Notes: generated by a model from the letters alone, not told the origin. DNA of 64,000 nucleotides from Haloarcula rubripromontorii (GCF_001280425.1 NZ_LIUF01000003.1:186001-250000); one strand, 5' to 3'. Positions 43,502-52,322 are shown, counted from the first letter of the stretch. Numbers and translations are program-made.

Positions 43502-43575
43502 GGGCCGGTAGCTCAGTCTGGCAGAGCGACGGCCTCTTAAGCCGTCGGTCGAGGGTTCAAATCCCTTCCGGCCCG
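43502..43575 (+). tRNA. tRNA-Lys(CTT)
   Basis: The 74-base cloverleaf has acceptor stem GGGCCGG/CCGGCCC, a D arm with AGCTCAG, anticodon stem ACGGC/GCCGT with loop CTCTTAA (anticodon CTT) and T arm GGTTCAAATCC. The discriminator base is G. No intron is present and CCA is not encoded. A CTATTTTACC element lies about 30 bases upstream. Confidence 0.95.
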
Positions 43576-43707
43576 TATTCTTGCGCCGCAAACGAAAACC
43601 GTGAGCGACGCGAATCCGACAGGAAGGGGGTTGCACGATGGCACGAGCGAGTGTCCCGAGCGGCGTGCAGGTGGTTCATATCCCGTTCGGCCTGTCAGAC
43701 GGGCAAG

Positions 43708-44148
43708 TCAACCGTTCAGTCGCTTTCGCATCTTGACGTGTGGGATGCCTGCTTCCTCGAATTCGTCACTGACTGTTTCGTAGCCGAGCTGTTCATAAAA
43801 CGGCTCGACGTGAGTCTGTGCGTGAAGTTTGAGCGCTGTTGCGCCGTCGTCACGCGCGGCGTCTTCGACGGCTCGTATCAGTGCTGTCCCGACGCCATCG
43901 CCCCGATAGGGCTCGCGGACTGCGACCCGCTCGACCTTGCCGACCGAGGGGTCAGGAAACCGGAGCCGGGCGGTGCCGACTGGATACTCGCCGTCACGGG
44001 CCAGAAACTGAACGGCGTCCGAGTCGTTCCCGTCGAGTTCTTCCGCTTCAGAAACGCCCTGTTCCTCGACGAACACCGCCTTTCGAACGGCAGTTGCTGC
44101 ATCTGCGAACGCCTCCCAGGTGCCGACATCGACGTCGAAGTCACTCAT
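43708..44148 (-). CDS. GNAT N-acetyltransferase, ElaA-like
   Basis: A 146-residue acetyltransferase. The segment VRKAVFVEEQGVSEAEE near the N-terminus matches the ElaA/YjdJ-like class, and the acetyl-CoA loop is VREPYRGDGVGTALIRAVED. The C-terminal HVEPFYEQLGYETV contains the family tyrosine. It is not related closely to the tandem pair at 39715-40828. The substrate is unknown. Confidence 0.85.
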   Translation of the reverse strand: MSDFDVDVGTWEAFADAATAVRKAVFVEEQGVSEAEELDGNDSDAVQFLARDGEYPVGTARLRFPDPSVGKVERVAVREPYRGDGVGTALIRAVEDAARDDGATALKLHAQTHVEPFYEQLGYETVSDEFEEAGIPHVKMRKRLNG

Positions 44149-44235
44149 GGCCGCAGCTTCGAGCGGGTCCCCTGTATGTGCTGTTACTGAGAACCGCCGA
44201 AACCATCAACACAGACCCGGGTGTAGCGGGCACAC

Positions 44236-44460
44236 ATGACGTACGACTACGCTCGTGACCACGAGCACGAACTGTCGGCGGAGTATCTGTATGCCTCTGA
44301 CGCGGAGGTCCTGGGAATCTATGACGCCGATGATACTCTACAGGTCGACGTGGCGGTCATCTGCCCCGAGTGCAGCGAGACACTCCGTCTGGAGACGACC
44401 GTCGACAAAGTCACGTCGTCCGGGACGGAGCTACCGCTGGACGAAGACTACTACGACTGA
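44236..44460 (+). CDS. 74-residue acidic protein with one CxxC pair
   Basis: A small acidic protein starting MTYDYARDHEHELSAEYLY and ending LDEDYYD. A single CPEC motif lies near residue 43 in VAVICPECSETLRL, as in half a zinc ribbon, so metal binding would need dimerisation or histidines from the N-terminus (HEHE). It is followed 46 bases later by another small cysteine protein in the same direction. No function is recognised. Confidence 0.7.
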   Translation: MTYDYARDHEHELSAEYLYASDAEVLGIYDADDTLQVDVAVICPECSETLRLETTVDKVTSSGTELPLDEDYYD

Positions 44461-44506
44461 CGAAGCCGCAATAATTTTTTCTGCGGCGCGAGTACAGCGG
44501 GTCGCT

Positions 44507-44623
44507 ATGTCCGACTTCGATACGTTCGAGTGTTCGAGTTGTGGTGAGTCGTTCAAAGCGTACCCCGACGCGAATGCGGCACAGAAAGAAGCGTGTAGTC
44601 CAGCCTGCGAAACCGCGTCATAG
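44507..44623 (+). CDS. 38-residue zinc-binding micro-protein
   Basis: A very small gene encoding MSDFDTFECSSCGESFKAYP, then a helix and a second cysteine pair in CSPAC. The C-x2-C / C-x3-C layout should bind one zinc ion. Micro-proteins of this type are abundant in haloarchaea and some affect biofilm or metabolism. An AATAATTTTTT element about 30 bases upstream gives it its own promoter. The gene is well separated from the convergent guaB stop. Confidence 0.75.
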   Translation: MSDFDTFECSSCGESFKAYPDANAAQKEACSPACETAS

Positions 44624-44641
44624 TCGACTGCGGGCTTTTCT

Positions 44642-46126
44642 TTAGCTGTCGGGGCTGTAGTTAGGCGCTTCGTCCGTAATCATCACGTCGTGTGGGTGGC
44701 TCTCTTGCTGTCCCGCAGCAGAGACTCGCACGAACTCGGCGCGCTGCTTGAACTCGGGAATCGTCTCGGCCCCGACATAGCCCATACCGGACTGCATCCC
44801 GCCGACGAGCTGGTGGAGTTCGGAGGCCAGCGAGCCTTTGTACGGCGTTGCGGCCTCGACACCCTCGGGGACGAACTCTTCGCCCTCCTCGTCGTCCTTG
44901 AGGTATCGTTCGCCGCCGCCCTCGTTCATCGCGCCGACGCTGCCCATGCCGCGGTACTGCTTGTACTTCTTGCCGTTCATCGTGATGACGCGGCCGGGAG
45001 CCTCGTCGGTTCCGGCGAAGTACGAGCCGAGCATCACCGCGTCCGCTCCGGCAGCGATAGCTTTGATTGCGTCGCCGGAGTACCGGATGCCGCCGTCGGC
45101 GATGACCGGCACGTCGTGCTGGCTCGCCACGTCGGCGACCTGCGCGACGGCGGTGATCTGAGGCATTCCCGAGCCCGTGACCACGCGAGTCGTACAGATA
45201 GAGCCGGGACCGATACCGACCTTGACACCGTCGGCGAAGTCGACGACGGCCTCAGCGGCCTCCCGGGTCCCGATGTTGCCGACGACCACGTCGGCGTCGA
45301 CTTCGGCCTTTATTTCGCGGGCGCTCTCGATGACATTCGCGTTGTGGGCGTGCGCGCAGTCGATGAACAGGATGTCAGCGCCGGCCTCGTCCGCAACCTG
45401 CGCGCGGTCCATCTCGAAGGGGCCGACGGCCGCGCCACAGCGGAGCGAGCCGTCGTGGTCGCGGGCGGCCTGGTCGTACTCGCGACGCTGGAGGATGCCC
45501 TGCATCGTGACCAGCCCGACGAGTCGGTTCTCGCCGTCGACGATGGGGACGCGCTCAATCTTGTGGTCGTACATTAGCTCCAGCGCTTCGCGGGGCGTCA
45601 CGTCTTCGGGGGCGGTGACGACTTCGTCGGTCATCGCGTCCGTGACGGCGTCGTCCTCGCCGACTTCGAGGTACGGGCGGATATCCGTCCCGGAGATGAT
45701 GCCAAGCACTTCGCCGTTGTCGTCGTCGACGACCGGCGCGCCAGAGACGCCCTCCCGTTCCATCATCTCGTCGACCTCGCGCACGGTCTGGTTCGGACTG
45801 GCCGTCACAACGTCGCGGATAATGAGTTCGTCGGCGCGTTTGACCCGCTCGATTTCGGTCGCCATCTGGTCGGCGTTCATGTTGCGGTGGAGGACACCGA
45901 TACCGCCCTGCCGCGCCATCGCGATCGCCATGTCACTCTCGGTGACGGTGTCCATCGCCGCGGAGAGGACAGGGACGGTCAGTTCGACCGACTTCGAGAC
46001 TCGCGTCGTCGTGTCTGCCTCGTCTGGTTCGACGCGGGACTCCTTGGGTCTGAGGAGTACGTCGTCGAACGTCAGCGCCTCCGGCACTCGGAGCTTCTCT
46101 GAGAAAGGCTCGGAATCGTTCGCCAT
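44642..46126 (-). CDS. guaB: Inosine-5'-monophosphate dehydrogenase
   Basis: A 494-residue enzyme converting IMP to XMP in GMP synthesis. A TIM-barrel core is split by a CBS-domain pair (about residues 95-210: [18 protein letters not shown] and [19 protein letters not shown]). The catalytic cysteine is in [13 protein letters not shown], the flap in [18 protein letters not shown]. Start at [13 protein letters not shown] is chosen; 48 upstream in-frame residues are non-conserved. A GTTTTTG element sits about 26 bases before the ATG. Confidence 0.96.
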   Translation of the reverse strand: MANDSEPFSEKLRVPEALTFDDVLLRPKESRVEPDEADTTTRVSKSVELTVPVLSAAMDTVTESDMAIAMARQGGIGVLHRNMNADQMATEIERVKRADELIIRDVVTASPNQTVREVDEMMEREGVSGAPVVDDDNGEVLGIISGTDIRPYLEVGEDDAVTDAMTDEVVTAPEDVTPREALELMYDHKIERVPIVDGENRLVGLVTMQGILQRREYDQAARDHDGSLRCGAAVGPFEMDRAQVADEAGADILFIDCAHAHNANVIESAREIKAEVDADVVVGNIGTREAAEAVVDFADGVKVGIGPGSICTTRVVTGSGMPQITAVAQVADVASQHDVPVIADGGIRYSGDAIKAIAAGADAVMLGSYFAGTDEAPGRVITMNGKKYKQYRGMGSVGAMNEGGGERYLKDDEEGEEFVPEGVEAATPYKGSLASELHQLVGGMQSGMGYVGAETIPEFKQRAEFVRVSAAGQQESHPHDVMITDEAPNYSPDS

Positions 46127-46538
46127 GTAAATCGTCCACGACGGCCCGGCAAAAACGTTGCGAGACTCGGCGCTACGTGGGGCTCGATGCCACACCTGTC
46201 CCCGATAGCACTTCCAGAAATCCGCTCCTGACCACTCATTTGTCACACCCTGCTGTTGAAGGTGGGACATTCGTCCACAAACGCCGAGGTATTCCGGAAA
46301 AACGGTGGCGTATGTGCGCAGTTCTCACGCAACGATTATGTGCGAATGAAGGATAATTAAAAACATGCGACTCACCGAACCCGCACGGAACGGTACTGCC
46401 CGTCAGATGACGTCCACAGCGTCGGGCAACACAACGTTCACGTGGTTCGGTACCAAGTTCTGGCAAGTCTGTCGTGTTCGTCAGGACCGAGTGAGAACTT
46501 CCCGACGAGAGTTGGGTTACGCTCGACCGTAACACGAC
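46127..46538. other. 412-base divergent intergenic region
   Basis: It holds the guaB promoter at the left end and a strong AT stretch GATAATTAAAAAC (46351-46364), likely a TATA box for the membrane-protein gene at 46539 with a leader of about 150 bases. A 55-codon open frame (46365-46532) is present but looks non-coding. I see no RNA gene or repeat. Confidence 0.5.
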
Positions 46539-47426
46539 ATGAGTATCTCCAGACACCCGATTGCGCTCGACATCGAGCAGCAGGTCGGCCGCGGTGGTCG
46601 ACTGCTGGCAACTGTCATGGGTCTCCCCCTTGTCGACGGTATCTTCCCGGTGCTCGTCCTCGCAGGGGCACTTTCGACCTGGATGGGCGTCCTCGAAGTG
46701 GGCTTGCTCGTCTTCGGCGGCTCGGCCACTGTTGCCGTCGTGTTAGCCGAACTCGAAGGCGGCCCCCGGCAACAGGCGCGCTCGGTTCTCATCATCGGCG
46801 CTGTCCTGATGCCGATTGCGCTCATCGAAGCAGCCCTTGCGCCGACGATCGCGGGGATCGTCAAACTGGGGACCCTCGAACGCTTCGCCGGCCTCGTCAT
46901 CCTCGCAATCGCCGCACAGACCGCAAGCGCCCGCATCGGGGAGTACCTCCCGCGGCCGGCCGTTATCGTCGTGCTCGGCCTGCTAGCCAGCCTCGACCCC
47001 GCGGGCGCAAAGCTGGTCACCGCCATCGAGCCAGGCGTCCTGCTCCGCGCGGCCGCTACCACCGGCGTCGGTATCGGCTTTGCCCTCGCCGTCGCACTGG
47101 CGAGTCCGTGGCTCCGTAACGCCGTCGACATCGACCGGTTCCGCTTCGGTAGCGCTGTCGCGCTCGGCGTCCTCGCCCTCTCTGTCCTCGGCGTGATGCC
47201 GACCGACGCGCCAGTGGCACTGGCTGTGCTTGCCGTCACGGCACTGCTGTCGTTCGACCCGGAAAACGCCCGCACGCGTCACACGGAATACCGACCTGAT
47301 GCCGTGGACCTCACCGCCGCCTTCGCCGACGGCGGCGCGTCCCAGGGCGTCGCCGCCGACGAGCAGACCGATGAAGGAGCCGCGGTCGAGTACGAACCCG
47401 AGCAGGAACGCGCCCCGTGGCTGTGA
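46539..47426 (+). CDS. Haloarchaeal membrane protein (DUF5794-like)
   Basis: A 295-residue protein with about eight hydrophobic helices filling residues 25-235 and an acidic 55-residue cytoplasmic tail. It starts MSISRHPIALDIEQQVGRGG. Positions resemble DUF5794, a haloarchaea-specific family of unknown function. A small zinc-ribbon gene (DUF5795-like) follows 41 bases later, a pairing I recall as conserved. The helix packing with many Gly and Ala suggests a transporter or sensor; no motif proves it. Confidence 0.75.
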   Translation: MSISRHPIALDIEQQVGRGGRLLATVMGLPLVDGIFPVLVLAGALSTWMGVLEVGLLVFGGSATVAVVLAELEGGPRQQARSVLIIGAVLMPIALIEAALAPTIAGIVKLGTLERFAGLVILAIAAQTASARIGEYLPRPAVIVVLGLLASLDPAGAKLVTAIEPGVLLRAAATTGVGIGFALAVALASPWLRNAVDIDRFRFGSAVALGVLALSVLGVMPTDAPVALAVLAVTALLSFDPENARTRHTEYRPDAVDLTAAFADGGASQGVAADEQTDEGAAVEYEPEQERAPWL

Positions 47427-47467
47427 CGAGGGAGAACTTTTAGGCCCGTCAGGCCCGGCTGTCCGGT

Positions 47468-47695
47468 ATGAGCGACAACCGCGTGGTCCAGGGACGGATG
47501 CAGACTCCTGAGAGCCTGGCCGAACTCATCGAAGGCGAGGACGTCATGGACGCAGAACCGATCGAAGATGCCGATGACGACTGTCCGGAATGCGGTGAAA
47601 ACGTCATTTCTGTCGGATACATGCCCTCTGCGCTGGAATTCGTAACAGGGTTCAAGTGCCAGGAATGCGACTGGTCCGACACCGACCGCGACTGA
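47468..47695 (+). CDS. 75-residue zinc-ribbon protein (DUF5795-like)
   Basis: A small acidic protein with two CxxC pairs, DCPECGENV and KCQECDWSD, separated by about 25 residues, giving a classical zinc ribbon. The acidic N-terminal half (MDAEPIEDADDD) is probably unstructured. It follows the DUF5794-like membrane gene and is likely co-transcribed. Role unknown. Confidence 0.78.
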   Translation: MSDNRVVQGRMQTPESLAELIEGEDVMDAEPIEDADDDCPECGENVISVGYMPSALEFVTGFKCQECDWSDTDRD

Positions 47696-47749
47696 TCGCC
47701 GTCTGCCAATCGAAATCCCTTTAATGCGAGTCGGCTTACGCCGGAGTGC

Positions 47750-47930
47750 GGGGTCGTGGCCTAGTCCGGGAAGGCGGCTGACTCCAGAGGCCACGCGCCT
47801 GGGACGACACTTCGAGGGCTGATATACTGAGCGGCCGGCTGATCACCGGTTCGCGACGATGACCCTCTGGAGTTCCGAGGCGCAGGACGGAGATATCAGC
47901 CGATCGGGGGTTCAAATCCCTCCGACCCCA
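47750..47930 (+). tRNA. tRNA-Trp(CCA) with a 107-base intron
   Basis: The exons are 47750-47787 and 47895-47930. Acceptor stem GGGGTCG/CGACCCC, anticodon CCA at 47784-47786, T arm GGGTTCAAATCCC and discriminator A are clear. The intron (47788-47894) lies after position 37, the conserved haloarchaeal site, and is excised at a bulge-helix-bulge motif. Removing it restores the anticodon stem GCTGA/TCAGC. The precursor folds so that intron sequences pair with both exons, described under the next feature. Confidence 0.95.
47788..47894 (+). ncRNA. Box C/D guide RNA within the tRNA-Trp intron
   Basis: The intron carries box C-like GATGA (47858-47862) and box D-like CTGA (47827-47830) and CCGA (47875-47878). 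The element GGCTGATAT (47817-47825) is complementary to exon 2; the fifth base before CTGA (A47822) pairs with U39 (47896). The element CCTCTGGAGT (47864-47873) is complementary to the anticodon region; the fifth base before CCGA (G47870) pairs with C34 (47784). Both fit the N+5 rule and match the known guiding of Cm34 and Um39 by the haloarchaeal tRNA-Trp intron. The second D box is non-canonical. Confidence 0.88.
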
Positions 47931-48254
47931 TTCCGTATAAAAATAAAGCAGTGTATCTCGATGCTTTCCTTTCACTATTCCAAAGCGAGCAGTATCTCCG
48001 GCGTCACTAACGTGTGAGCCGCGCGAGTCTCGACCGCCGCCCGCCACAGGGCCGTCCGTGAGGTCTATGTTCGGGTCATCGGGGACAGCGACCAGTCATG
48101 CTCTACCCGACGACAGCCGGGGTGTCACATATGACACCGAAACTCACGCTGAAGATTTCGCCGAGACATGAATTCGGCAGGTGAGCGCATGGGCCTCTCA
48201 GAGTGTTTGAGGGGGCAGGTGTCCAAGCGCCGGTCTGTCTCTTAAATCGGATTT
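47931..48254. other. 324-base region without a gene, containing a small inverted repeat
   Basis: Apart from a TATAAAAATAAAG stretch directly after tRNA-Trp, which may end its transcription, the only structure I see is the inverted repeat GGTGTCA-CATA-TGACACC at 48121-48138. No coding frame with haloarchaeal composition is visible on either strand. Confidence 0.5.
48121..48138. repeat. 7-base inverted repeat, operator-like
   Basis: GGTGTCA and TGACACC flank a CATA spacer. It could be a dimeric regulator site, but no promoter or gene start lies next to it. Confidence 0.35.
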
Positions 48255-48776
48255 TCAGGGGTCTTCGCCGGATTTGATGACGTATTCCGCAACGACGAAA
48301 CTGGTGCCGTCCGTTCCGTACCAGATGATCTGAACCGGATCGTCTATCTCAGGCTCGTGAGTTTCACTGTCGTCATCGACATCTGTTCCATCCCGTTCAA
48401 CGTCGATATCGCCACCGCCGCGTTCTCCCGTGATAACGAACGTATCTCCGGACCTGACTGGCAATCCTCCTTCGGACTGGCTCGCCCAGTCTCCCCTGGC
48501 AATGAGGAAGTCGTTCTGTCCCGTTTCATCTTCGTCTCGGATGACGACTTCAAGTCGTTCGGTGTTCGATTTGTCGAACACGTCCCCAGCCGAGTGCCTG
48601 ATTGTCAGCGTTCGCGTCGATTTCTCCCAATCGAAGTCGAAACTCGCCTGTGGTGCGGGGGCAGCCAGATCTTCAGCGGTCCCCAACGCAAAGATGCTGA
48701 TGACAGTCCCCAGAATGACAACGACACCGACGAGGAGAATCGTCGCAATGACGGAAGAAACACCACGGGGCTCCAT
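48255..48776 (-). CDS. Type IV pilin-like protein
   Basis: A 173-residue protein with the archaeal type IV pilin (PilA, DUF1628-type) N-terminus: a short basic leader MEPRG, cleavage before VSSVIATILLVGVVVILGTV, then a beta-rich acidic domain. The leader is cut by prepilin peptidase PibD and the hydrophobic helix forms the filament core. No assembly ATPase or membrane component is adjacent, so it is an orphan pilin gene that would use a shared assembly machine. TATATC near 48794-48803 may be its promoter. Confidence 0.85.
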   Translation of the reverse strand: MEPRGVSSVIATILLVGVVVILGTVISIFALGTAEDLAAPAPQASFDFDWEKSTRTLTIRHSAGDVFDKSNTERLEVVIRDEDETGQNDFLIARGDWASQSEGGLPVRSGDTFVITGERGGGDIDVERDGTDVDDDSETHEPEIDDPVQIIWYGTDGTSFVVAEYVIKSGEDP

Positions 48777-48931
48777 ACAGCAGTTACGGTAATCTATATC
48801 AAAAGTGTGCCGGAGCCTTGAGAATCAGGGATATTGGGGCCCAGATGCCAATTGAGCCGGTTCAATACGCGGCGTGTCGTTTCACTGTCCGAGTCCAATG
48901 AGTTTACTTGGTGGCGGCTATCTGCCCACGC

Positions 48932-49612
48932 ATGAGCCAGTTATTACGCGATTTACTTGCCGGAAACGCCGACCATGCGTCGGAGTTCCGGGACCGGTTC
49001 GATCAGGTCCAGAACTCCCAGACGCCCCATGCTGTCACGGTCTGTTGTTCGGACTCGCGAGTGCTGCAGGACCATATGTGGGGCAACAGCGAGCCGGGAT
49101 ATCTCTTTACGTGTAGCAACATCGGGAACCGGGTCATCCAGCGGACCGCGTCCGGGGAGGCGGTGTCCGGCGACGTGTTGTACCCGATTGAACATACGCT
49201 GACTGAAACAGCTATCGTCGTCGGGCACACCGGTTGCGGCGCGGTGACGGCGACGTACGACGACCTGACCGACGGGCTGGACGAACCGGCGGGTATCGAA
49301 CACTGTCTCAGCGTACTCAAGCCACACCTCGAACCGGCCTTAGAGCACCTCCCCACGGACATCGAGCGGGCGGCGGCCGTCAACCGGCTCGTCGAGTACA
49401 ACGTCGACAGGCAGGTCGAGTTCCTCCGCAGTAGCGACGACGTACCGGACGCCGTCGACGTGTTCGGCGTCGTCTACGATTTCCAGGACGTGTACGGCGG
49501 CCAACGCGGAGAAGTCCACGTTATCAATATTGACGGGGAAACCGATGTCGACGCGCTGCGGGCGGCCAATCCCGACATCGCCTCACGGATCAACCGCCTC
49601 TGGGAGTACTAG
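48932..49612 (+). CDS. Beta-class carbonic anhydrase
   Basis: A 226-residue zinc enzyme interconverting CO2 and bicarbonate. Zinc and catalytic motifs are CCSDSRV (C-x-D-x-R) and GHTGCGAVTA (H-x2-C). The start MSQLLRDLLAGN is supported by a TTTACTT element (48903-48909) 26 bases upstream; the earlier in-frame codon at 48908 overlaps this box. It diverges from the pilin gene and converges on chorismate mutase with 5 bases between stops. Confidence 0.92.
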   Translation: MSQLLRDLLAGNADHASEFRDRFDQVQNSQTPHAVTVCCSDSRVLQDHMWGNSEPGYLFTCSNIGNRVIQRTASGEAVSGDVLYPIEHTLTETAIVVGHTGCGAVTATYDDLTDGLDEPAGIEHCLSVLKPHLEPALEHLPTDIERAAAVNRLVEYNVDRQVEFLRSSDDVPDAVDVFGVVYDFQDVYGGQRGEVHVINIDGETDVDALRAANPDIASRINRLWEY

Positions 49613-49617
49613 TCCCG

Positions 49618-49911
49618 CTACCGACTCTCTCGCTGCTCGACCTTGTTCAACTCAATCAGGAGCCTGAAGATCGCTTTCACGAGGTTCTCGTCGACGTCGA
49701 ACTGCTCCGCGTTGTCGCCGGCTCGGTCCATCACGGCCTGCTCCTGTTGCTCGTCGGTCGTCGGGAGTCCCTTCTCGTCTTTGACCTGTGCGATGGTGTC
49801 GGCCACGTAGGTTCGCTGTGCGATCTTCTCGACGATTTCGCGGTCGATCGTCCGTATTTCGTCGCGCAGTTCGTCTAGCGACATGTCCTCTGGGTTCGGA
49901 TTCGTGCTCAT
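49618..49911 (-). CDS. Chorismate mutase, AroQ type
   Basis: A 97-residue all-helical mutase converting chorismate to prephenate for phenylalanine and tyrosine. Typical residues are seen in LDELRDEIRTIDREIVEKIA (about residues 12-31), with RTYVADTIAQVKDEKGLP next. The start overlaps the shikimate kinase stop by 4 bases, so the two consecutive-pathway enzymes are coupled. The longer open frame upstream belongs to the kinase gene on a different frame and is rejected. Confidence 0.93.
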   Translation of the reverse strand: MSTNPNPEDMSLDELRDEIRTIDREIVEKIAQRTYVADTIAQVKDEKGLPTTDEQQEQAVMDRAGDNAEQFDVDENLVKAIFRLLIELNKVEQRESR

Positions 49912-50786
49912 ACTGTGTGTGTCCCTTCTGTTTGTGTCGTCGTCAGCCAGGTCTGTCCGGGTCGCTCGTCCCAGGCCTCCTGTACGGCTTCGAGTGCCGT
50001 CCGCTCGCCGACGGCGGTGAATGACGGCCCCGTCCCAGACAGGGAGACGCCTTCGACGTGCTGGAGCGCATCGAGAACCGGGTCCGTCTCGAAATCCAGC
50101 GCGGCCGAGAACGCGAGGCCGTTGACCGTCATCGCTCGCTGGTAGTCGCCGTCGAGCGCGAGGTCCTCGACGAGGCGGGCCATCGGCGCTATCTGACGGC
50201 ACCGCTCCACGTCCGCGTCGGCACTGAAAGACTGCTCGGGCGGCGTCCAGACGAGCACGTCCCAGTCGATTTCCTCGCGGGCGAGGAGCGCGTCGTCCTC
50301 GTTGTCGGTGACGGTAACGCCGCCGAGCATCGACGCCGACGCGTCGTCGAAGGCCCCGGTGACGGTGACGCCCACGTCGCGGGCAGCCATGACACCGAGG
50401 CGGGCCATGTCCTCGCGGCTCATCCGCTCAGTTGCGTCGAGTGCGTCGAGCGTCGCCATGATGGTCGCGTTCGCGGCCGCGCTGGAGCTTTTGAGCCCCG
50501 AGGCCATCGGGACCTCGCTCTCTGTGCGGACAGTCCCGCCGGAGACCGCCGGGACGCCCACGTTCTGTGGGCCGCCGTGGGCGTCGATGACGTACTCGAC
50601 ACAGCGTTCGATAAGCCGCGTGTCGGCGTCCGGCGCACCGTCGACCTCGCCGGTGACGCCGTCGGTCTCGGTCGTGAGCGTGACGGCCGCTGTCGTGTAC
50701 TCGTCGATAGCAAACGCCGCGCCGCGGCCGGTCGCGAGCGCGTTAAGCACCGTCCCCGCTGCGGGCGCTGCTGCCTTCCCTTCCAT
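49908..50786 (-). CDS. aroK: Shikimate kinase, archaeal GHMP type
   Basis: A 292-residue kinase of the GHMP superfamily that replaces bacterial AroK in archaea. The ATP-binding motif is VPMASGLKSSSAAANATIMA at about residues 92-111, and the C-terminal SGTGPSFTAVG is the third GHMP motif. The start MEGKAAAPAAG has a GTAAATA element 27 bases upstream; a longer in-frame beginning overlaps that box. It forms an operon with chorismate mutase. Confidence 0.93.
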   Translation of the reverse strand: MEGKAAAPAAGTVLNALATGRGAAFAIDEYTTAAVTLTTETDGVTGEVDGAPDADTRLIERCVEYVIDAHGGPQNVGVPAVSGGTVRTESEVPMASGLKSSSAAANATIMATLDALDATERMSREDMARLGVMAARDVGVTVTGAFDDASASMLGGVTVTDNEDDALLAREEIDWDVLVWTPPEQSFSADADVERCRQIAPMARLVEDLALDGDYQRAMTVNGLAFSAALDFETDPVLDALQHVEGVSLSGTGPSFTAVGERTALEAVQEAWDERPGQTWLTTTQTEGTHTV

Positions 50787-50809
50787 CGACCTGTACTCCC
50801 GCGCGGACC

Positions 50810-50816
50810 TATTTAC
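50810..50816 (-). promoter_or_regulatory. TATA box of aroK and chorismate mutase
   Basis: GTAAATA on the minus strand lies 27 bases before the aroK ATG at 50786 and implies a leaderless transcript. Confidence 0.55.
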
Positions 50817-50918
50817 TAACTGCGATACCCCTGTATCGGGCACGGTGGCCCCAGCAACCGTATCGCAGTACGACAGGTAACACTATACCGACCAGTTCGA
50901 AAAAAATAGCAACGAGGA

Positions 50919-51356
50919 ATGAGCATCGAGAATGCACTCCGCGGACTCACAGCAGGCATCGCTGTCTTGGGCTATGTCTCCCTGTTTCTGTTGTTGCAGA
51001 TCCGTACGACCCCGGTGTCGGCGCTGGCGGGGATTGCGGTACTCGCTACTGCTGCACTTGCTGTCGCAGGCGGACGACCCGCAGTTCGCCAGCTTCTGGG
51101 TCGTGGGCCGTCATCTCAGGCGGACACGCCTGAATGGTGGCTCGCTCGTCTCGAACCCGCTGTGGAAGACGCCTGGAACGCGTATGCGGACCTGGTGCTG
51201 ACAGTCGGGCTATGGGCCATCAGTGTCGGGTCCTTCGGCGGACTCATAACGTATCCGGGCGACGACCCGCCGTTTGGCCTCGCTATTGCCGGGTTCCTGT
51301 CGATGGTCTGTGGCCTCATCTCGCTCGGATTTCTCATCGATTCGAGATACGAGTGA
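50919..51356 (+). CDS. Four-helix membrane protein of unknown function
   Basis: A 145-residue protein with hydrophobic helices at about residues 8-27, 33-51, 90-108 and 118-138. The loop between helices two and three (60-88) is soluble with TPEWWLARLEPAVEDAW, an amphipathic aromatic segment. I do not recognise the family. It diverges from aroK and converges on the tiny membrane protein next to it. Confidence 0.68.
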   Translation: MSIENALRGLTAGIAVLGYVSLFLLLQIRTTPVSALAGIAVLATAALAVAGGRPAVRQLLGRGPSSQADTPEWWLARLEPAVEDAWNAYADLVLTVGLWAISVGSFGGLITYPGDDPPFGLAIAGFLSMVCGLISLGFLIDSRYE

Positions 51357-51378
51357 ACGTGAGCGGGACGGGTTTGGC

Positions 51379-51513
51379 TCAGGCCGGGAACAGAAGGTAC
51401 GGCAGAATAAACAGCAACAGGAACATGAACAGGAGGATGATGCCATAGCCGGCGAGCGTCCCGGCGGCTGTCAGCCATGCCGGATGGTCGAACTGCTCGG
51501 GGAGATGTGCCAT
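51379..51513 (-). CDS. 44-residue single-helix membrane protein
   Basis: The sequence starts MAHLPEQFDHPAWLTAAGTL and then has a long hydrophobic helix (about residues 13-42, with GYGIILLFMFLLLFILPYLL) ending in FPA. This is a membrane micro-protein with an outside or inside hydrophilic N-terminus of 12 residues. The upstream in-frame extension from 51612 is Arg/Ser-rich and rejected. Its function is unknown; short single-helix proteins often modulate transporters, and the Trk genes start 125 bases away. Confidence 0.68.
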   Translation of the reverse strand: MAHLPEQFDHPAWLTAAGTLAGYGIILLFMFLLLFILPYLLFPA

Positions 51514-51637
51514 ACCGTGGGATTCAGTCGGGGACAGTATAGTGGTTTGGGAGCGGGATGTAACCGAGCGACAGCACTGTCCTCCCCGTGCCTGCGAACG
51601 GTAGGCTTTCAACTATCGGTTCAGTACACTGGCAAAA

Positions 51638-52321
51638 ATGTATATCGTCATCGTCGGTGCCGGTGATATCGGGTCGCCGTTGCTTGAAATTGCGACAGCA
51701 GGCGGCAACGAGGTTGTCGTCATCGAACGCAACGAGGAGCGAGCGGAACGCGCGTCGAGACAGTACGATTGTCTCGTGATTAACGACGATGCAACCTCGA
51801 AGGATACGCTGGAGGACGCCGGTGCTGACCGTGCTGACGCACTCATCTCGACAACCGATCAGGACGCGACCAACATCATGGTCTGTCTGCTGGCACAGGA
51901 ACTTGAGGTGCCGGACATCGTCTCAGTCGTCCACAACCCCGAACACATGAGCGTGTTCCGCCAGATCGGCGTCAACACGATGCAGAACCCACAGCGGCTC
52001 ATCGCCGAGTATCTCTATCGAGCCGTCAAACGACCGTCTATCGTCGATTTCATGCGCATTGGTGAGCAGGCGGAAGTGTTCGAGATAACAGTCCAGCCGA
52101 ATGCGCCGATTGCGGGCAAGACACTGCAGGAAGCCAACACAGCGGGTCTCATCGGTGGGCAGACGCTGATCGTGGCAATCGAGCGCAACGGCGACAACGA
52201 CCCGATAACGCCCCGCGGCGATACACGTATCGAAGCGGGCGACCTCCTCACGGTCTACTCGGGAGACGGTGCGACGCCGGAGGTGACCGACATCTTCGGT
52301 CACTCCGAGGACCACAGCTGA
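51638..52321 (+). CDS. trkA: Trk potassium uptake regulatory subunit TrkA
   Basis: A 227-residue cytoplasmic regulatory protein with an RCK-N domain (MYIVIVGAGDIGSPLLEIAT, NAD/ATP binding) and a C-terminal RCK-C domain (from about 140, containing IAGKTLQEANTAGLIGG). It gates the TrkH channel. The trkH start is two bases after its stop. Haloarchaea accumulate molar potassium as their osmotic balance, so these genes are central to salt adaptation. Confidence 0.92.
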   Translation: MYIVIVGAGDIGSPLLEIATAGGNEVVVIERNEERAERASRQYDCLVINDDATSKDTLEDAGADRADALISTTDQDATNIMVCLLAQELEVPDIVSVVHNPEHMSVFRQIGVNTMQNPQRLIAEYLYRAVKRPSIVDFMRIGEQAEVFEITVQPNAPIAGKTLQEANTAGLIGGQTLIVAIERNGDNDPITPRGDTRIEAGDLLTVYSGDGATPEVTDIFGHSEDHS

Positions 52322-52322
52322 T

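Noticed and set aside
46365-46532. 55-codon plus-strand ORF upstream of the membrane gene at 46539
   Set aside because: The AT-rich promoter-like stretch ends directly at its ATG, leaving no room for a leader or leaderless start, and the product is Arg/Thr-rich without pattern.
47736-48047. 103-codon minus-strand ORF with a WGRRDLNPRS-like segment
   Set aside because: It is the antisense of tRNA-Trp and its intron; this reading is a familiar false protein in haloarchaeal annotations.
48121-48138. Regulator binding site controlling the pilin gene
   Set aside because: The inverted repeat lies beyond the 3' end of the pilin gene, not near its promoter.
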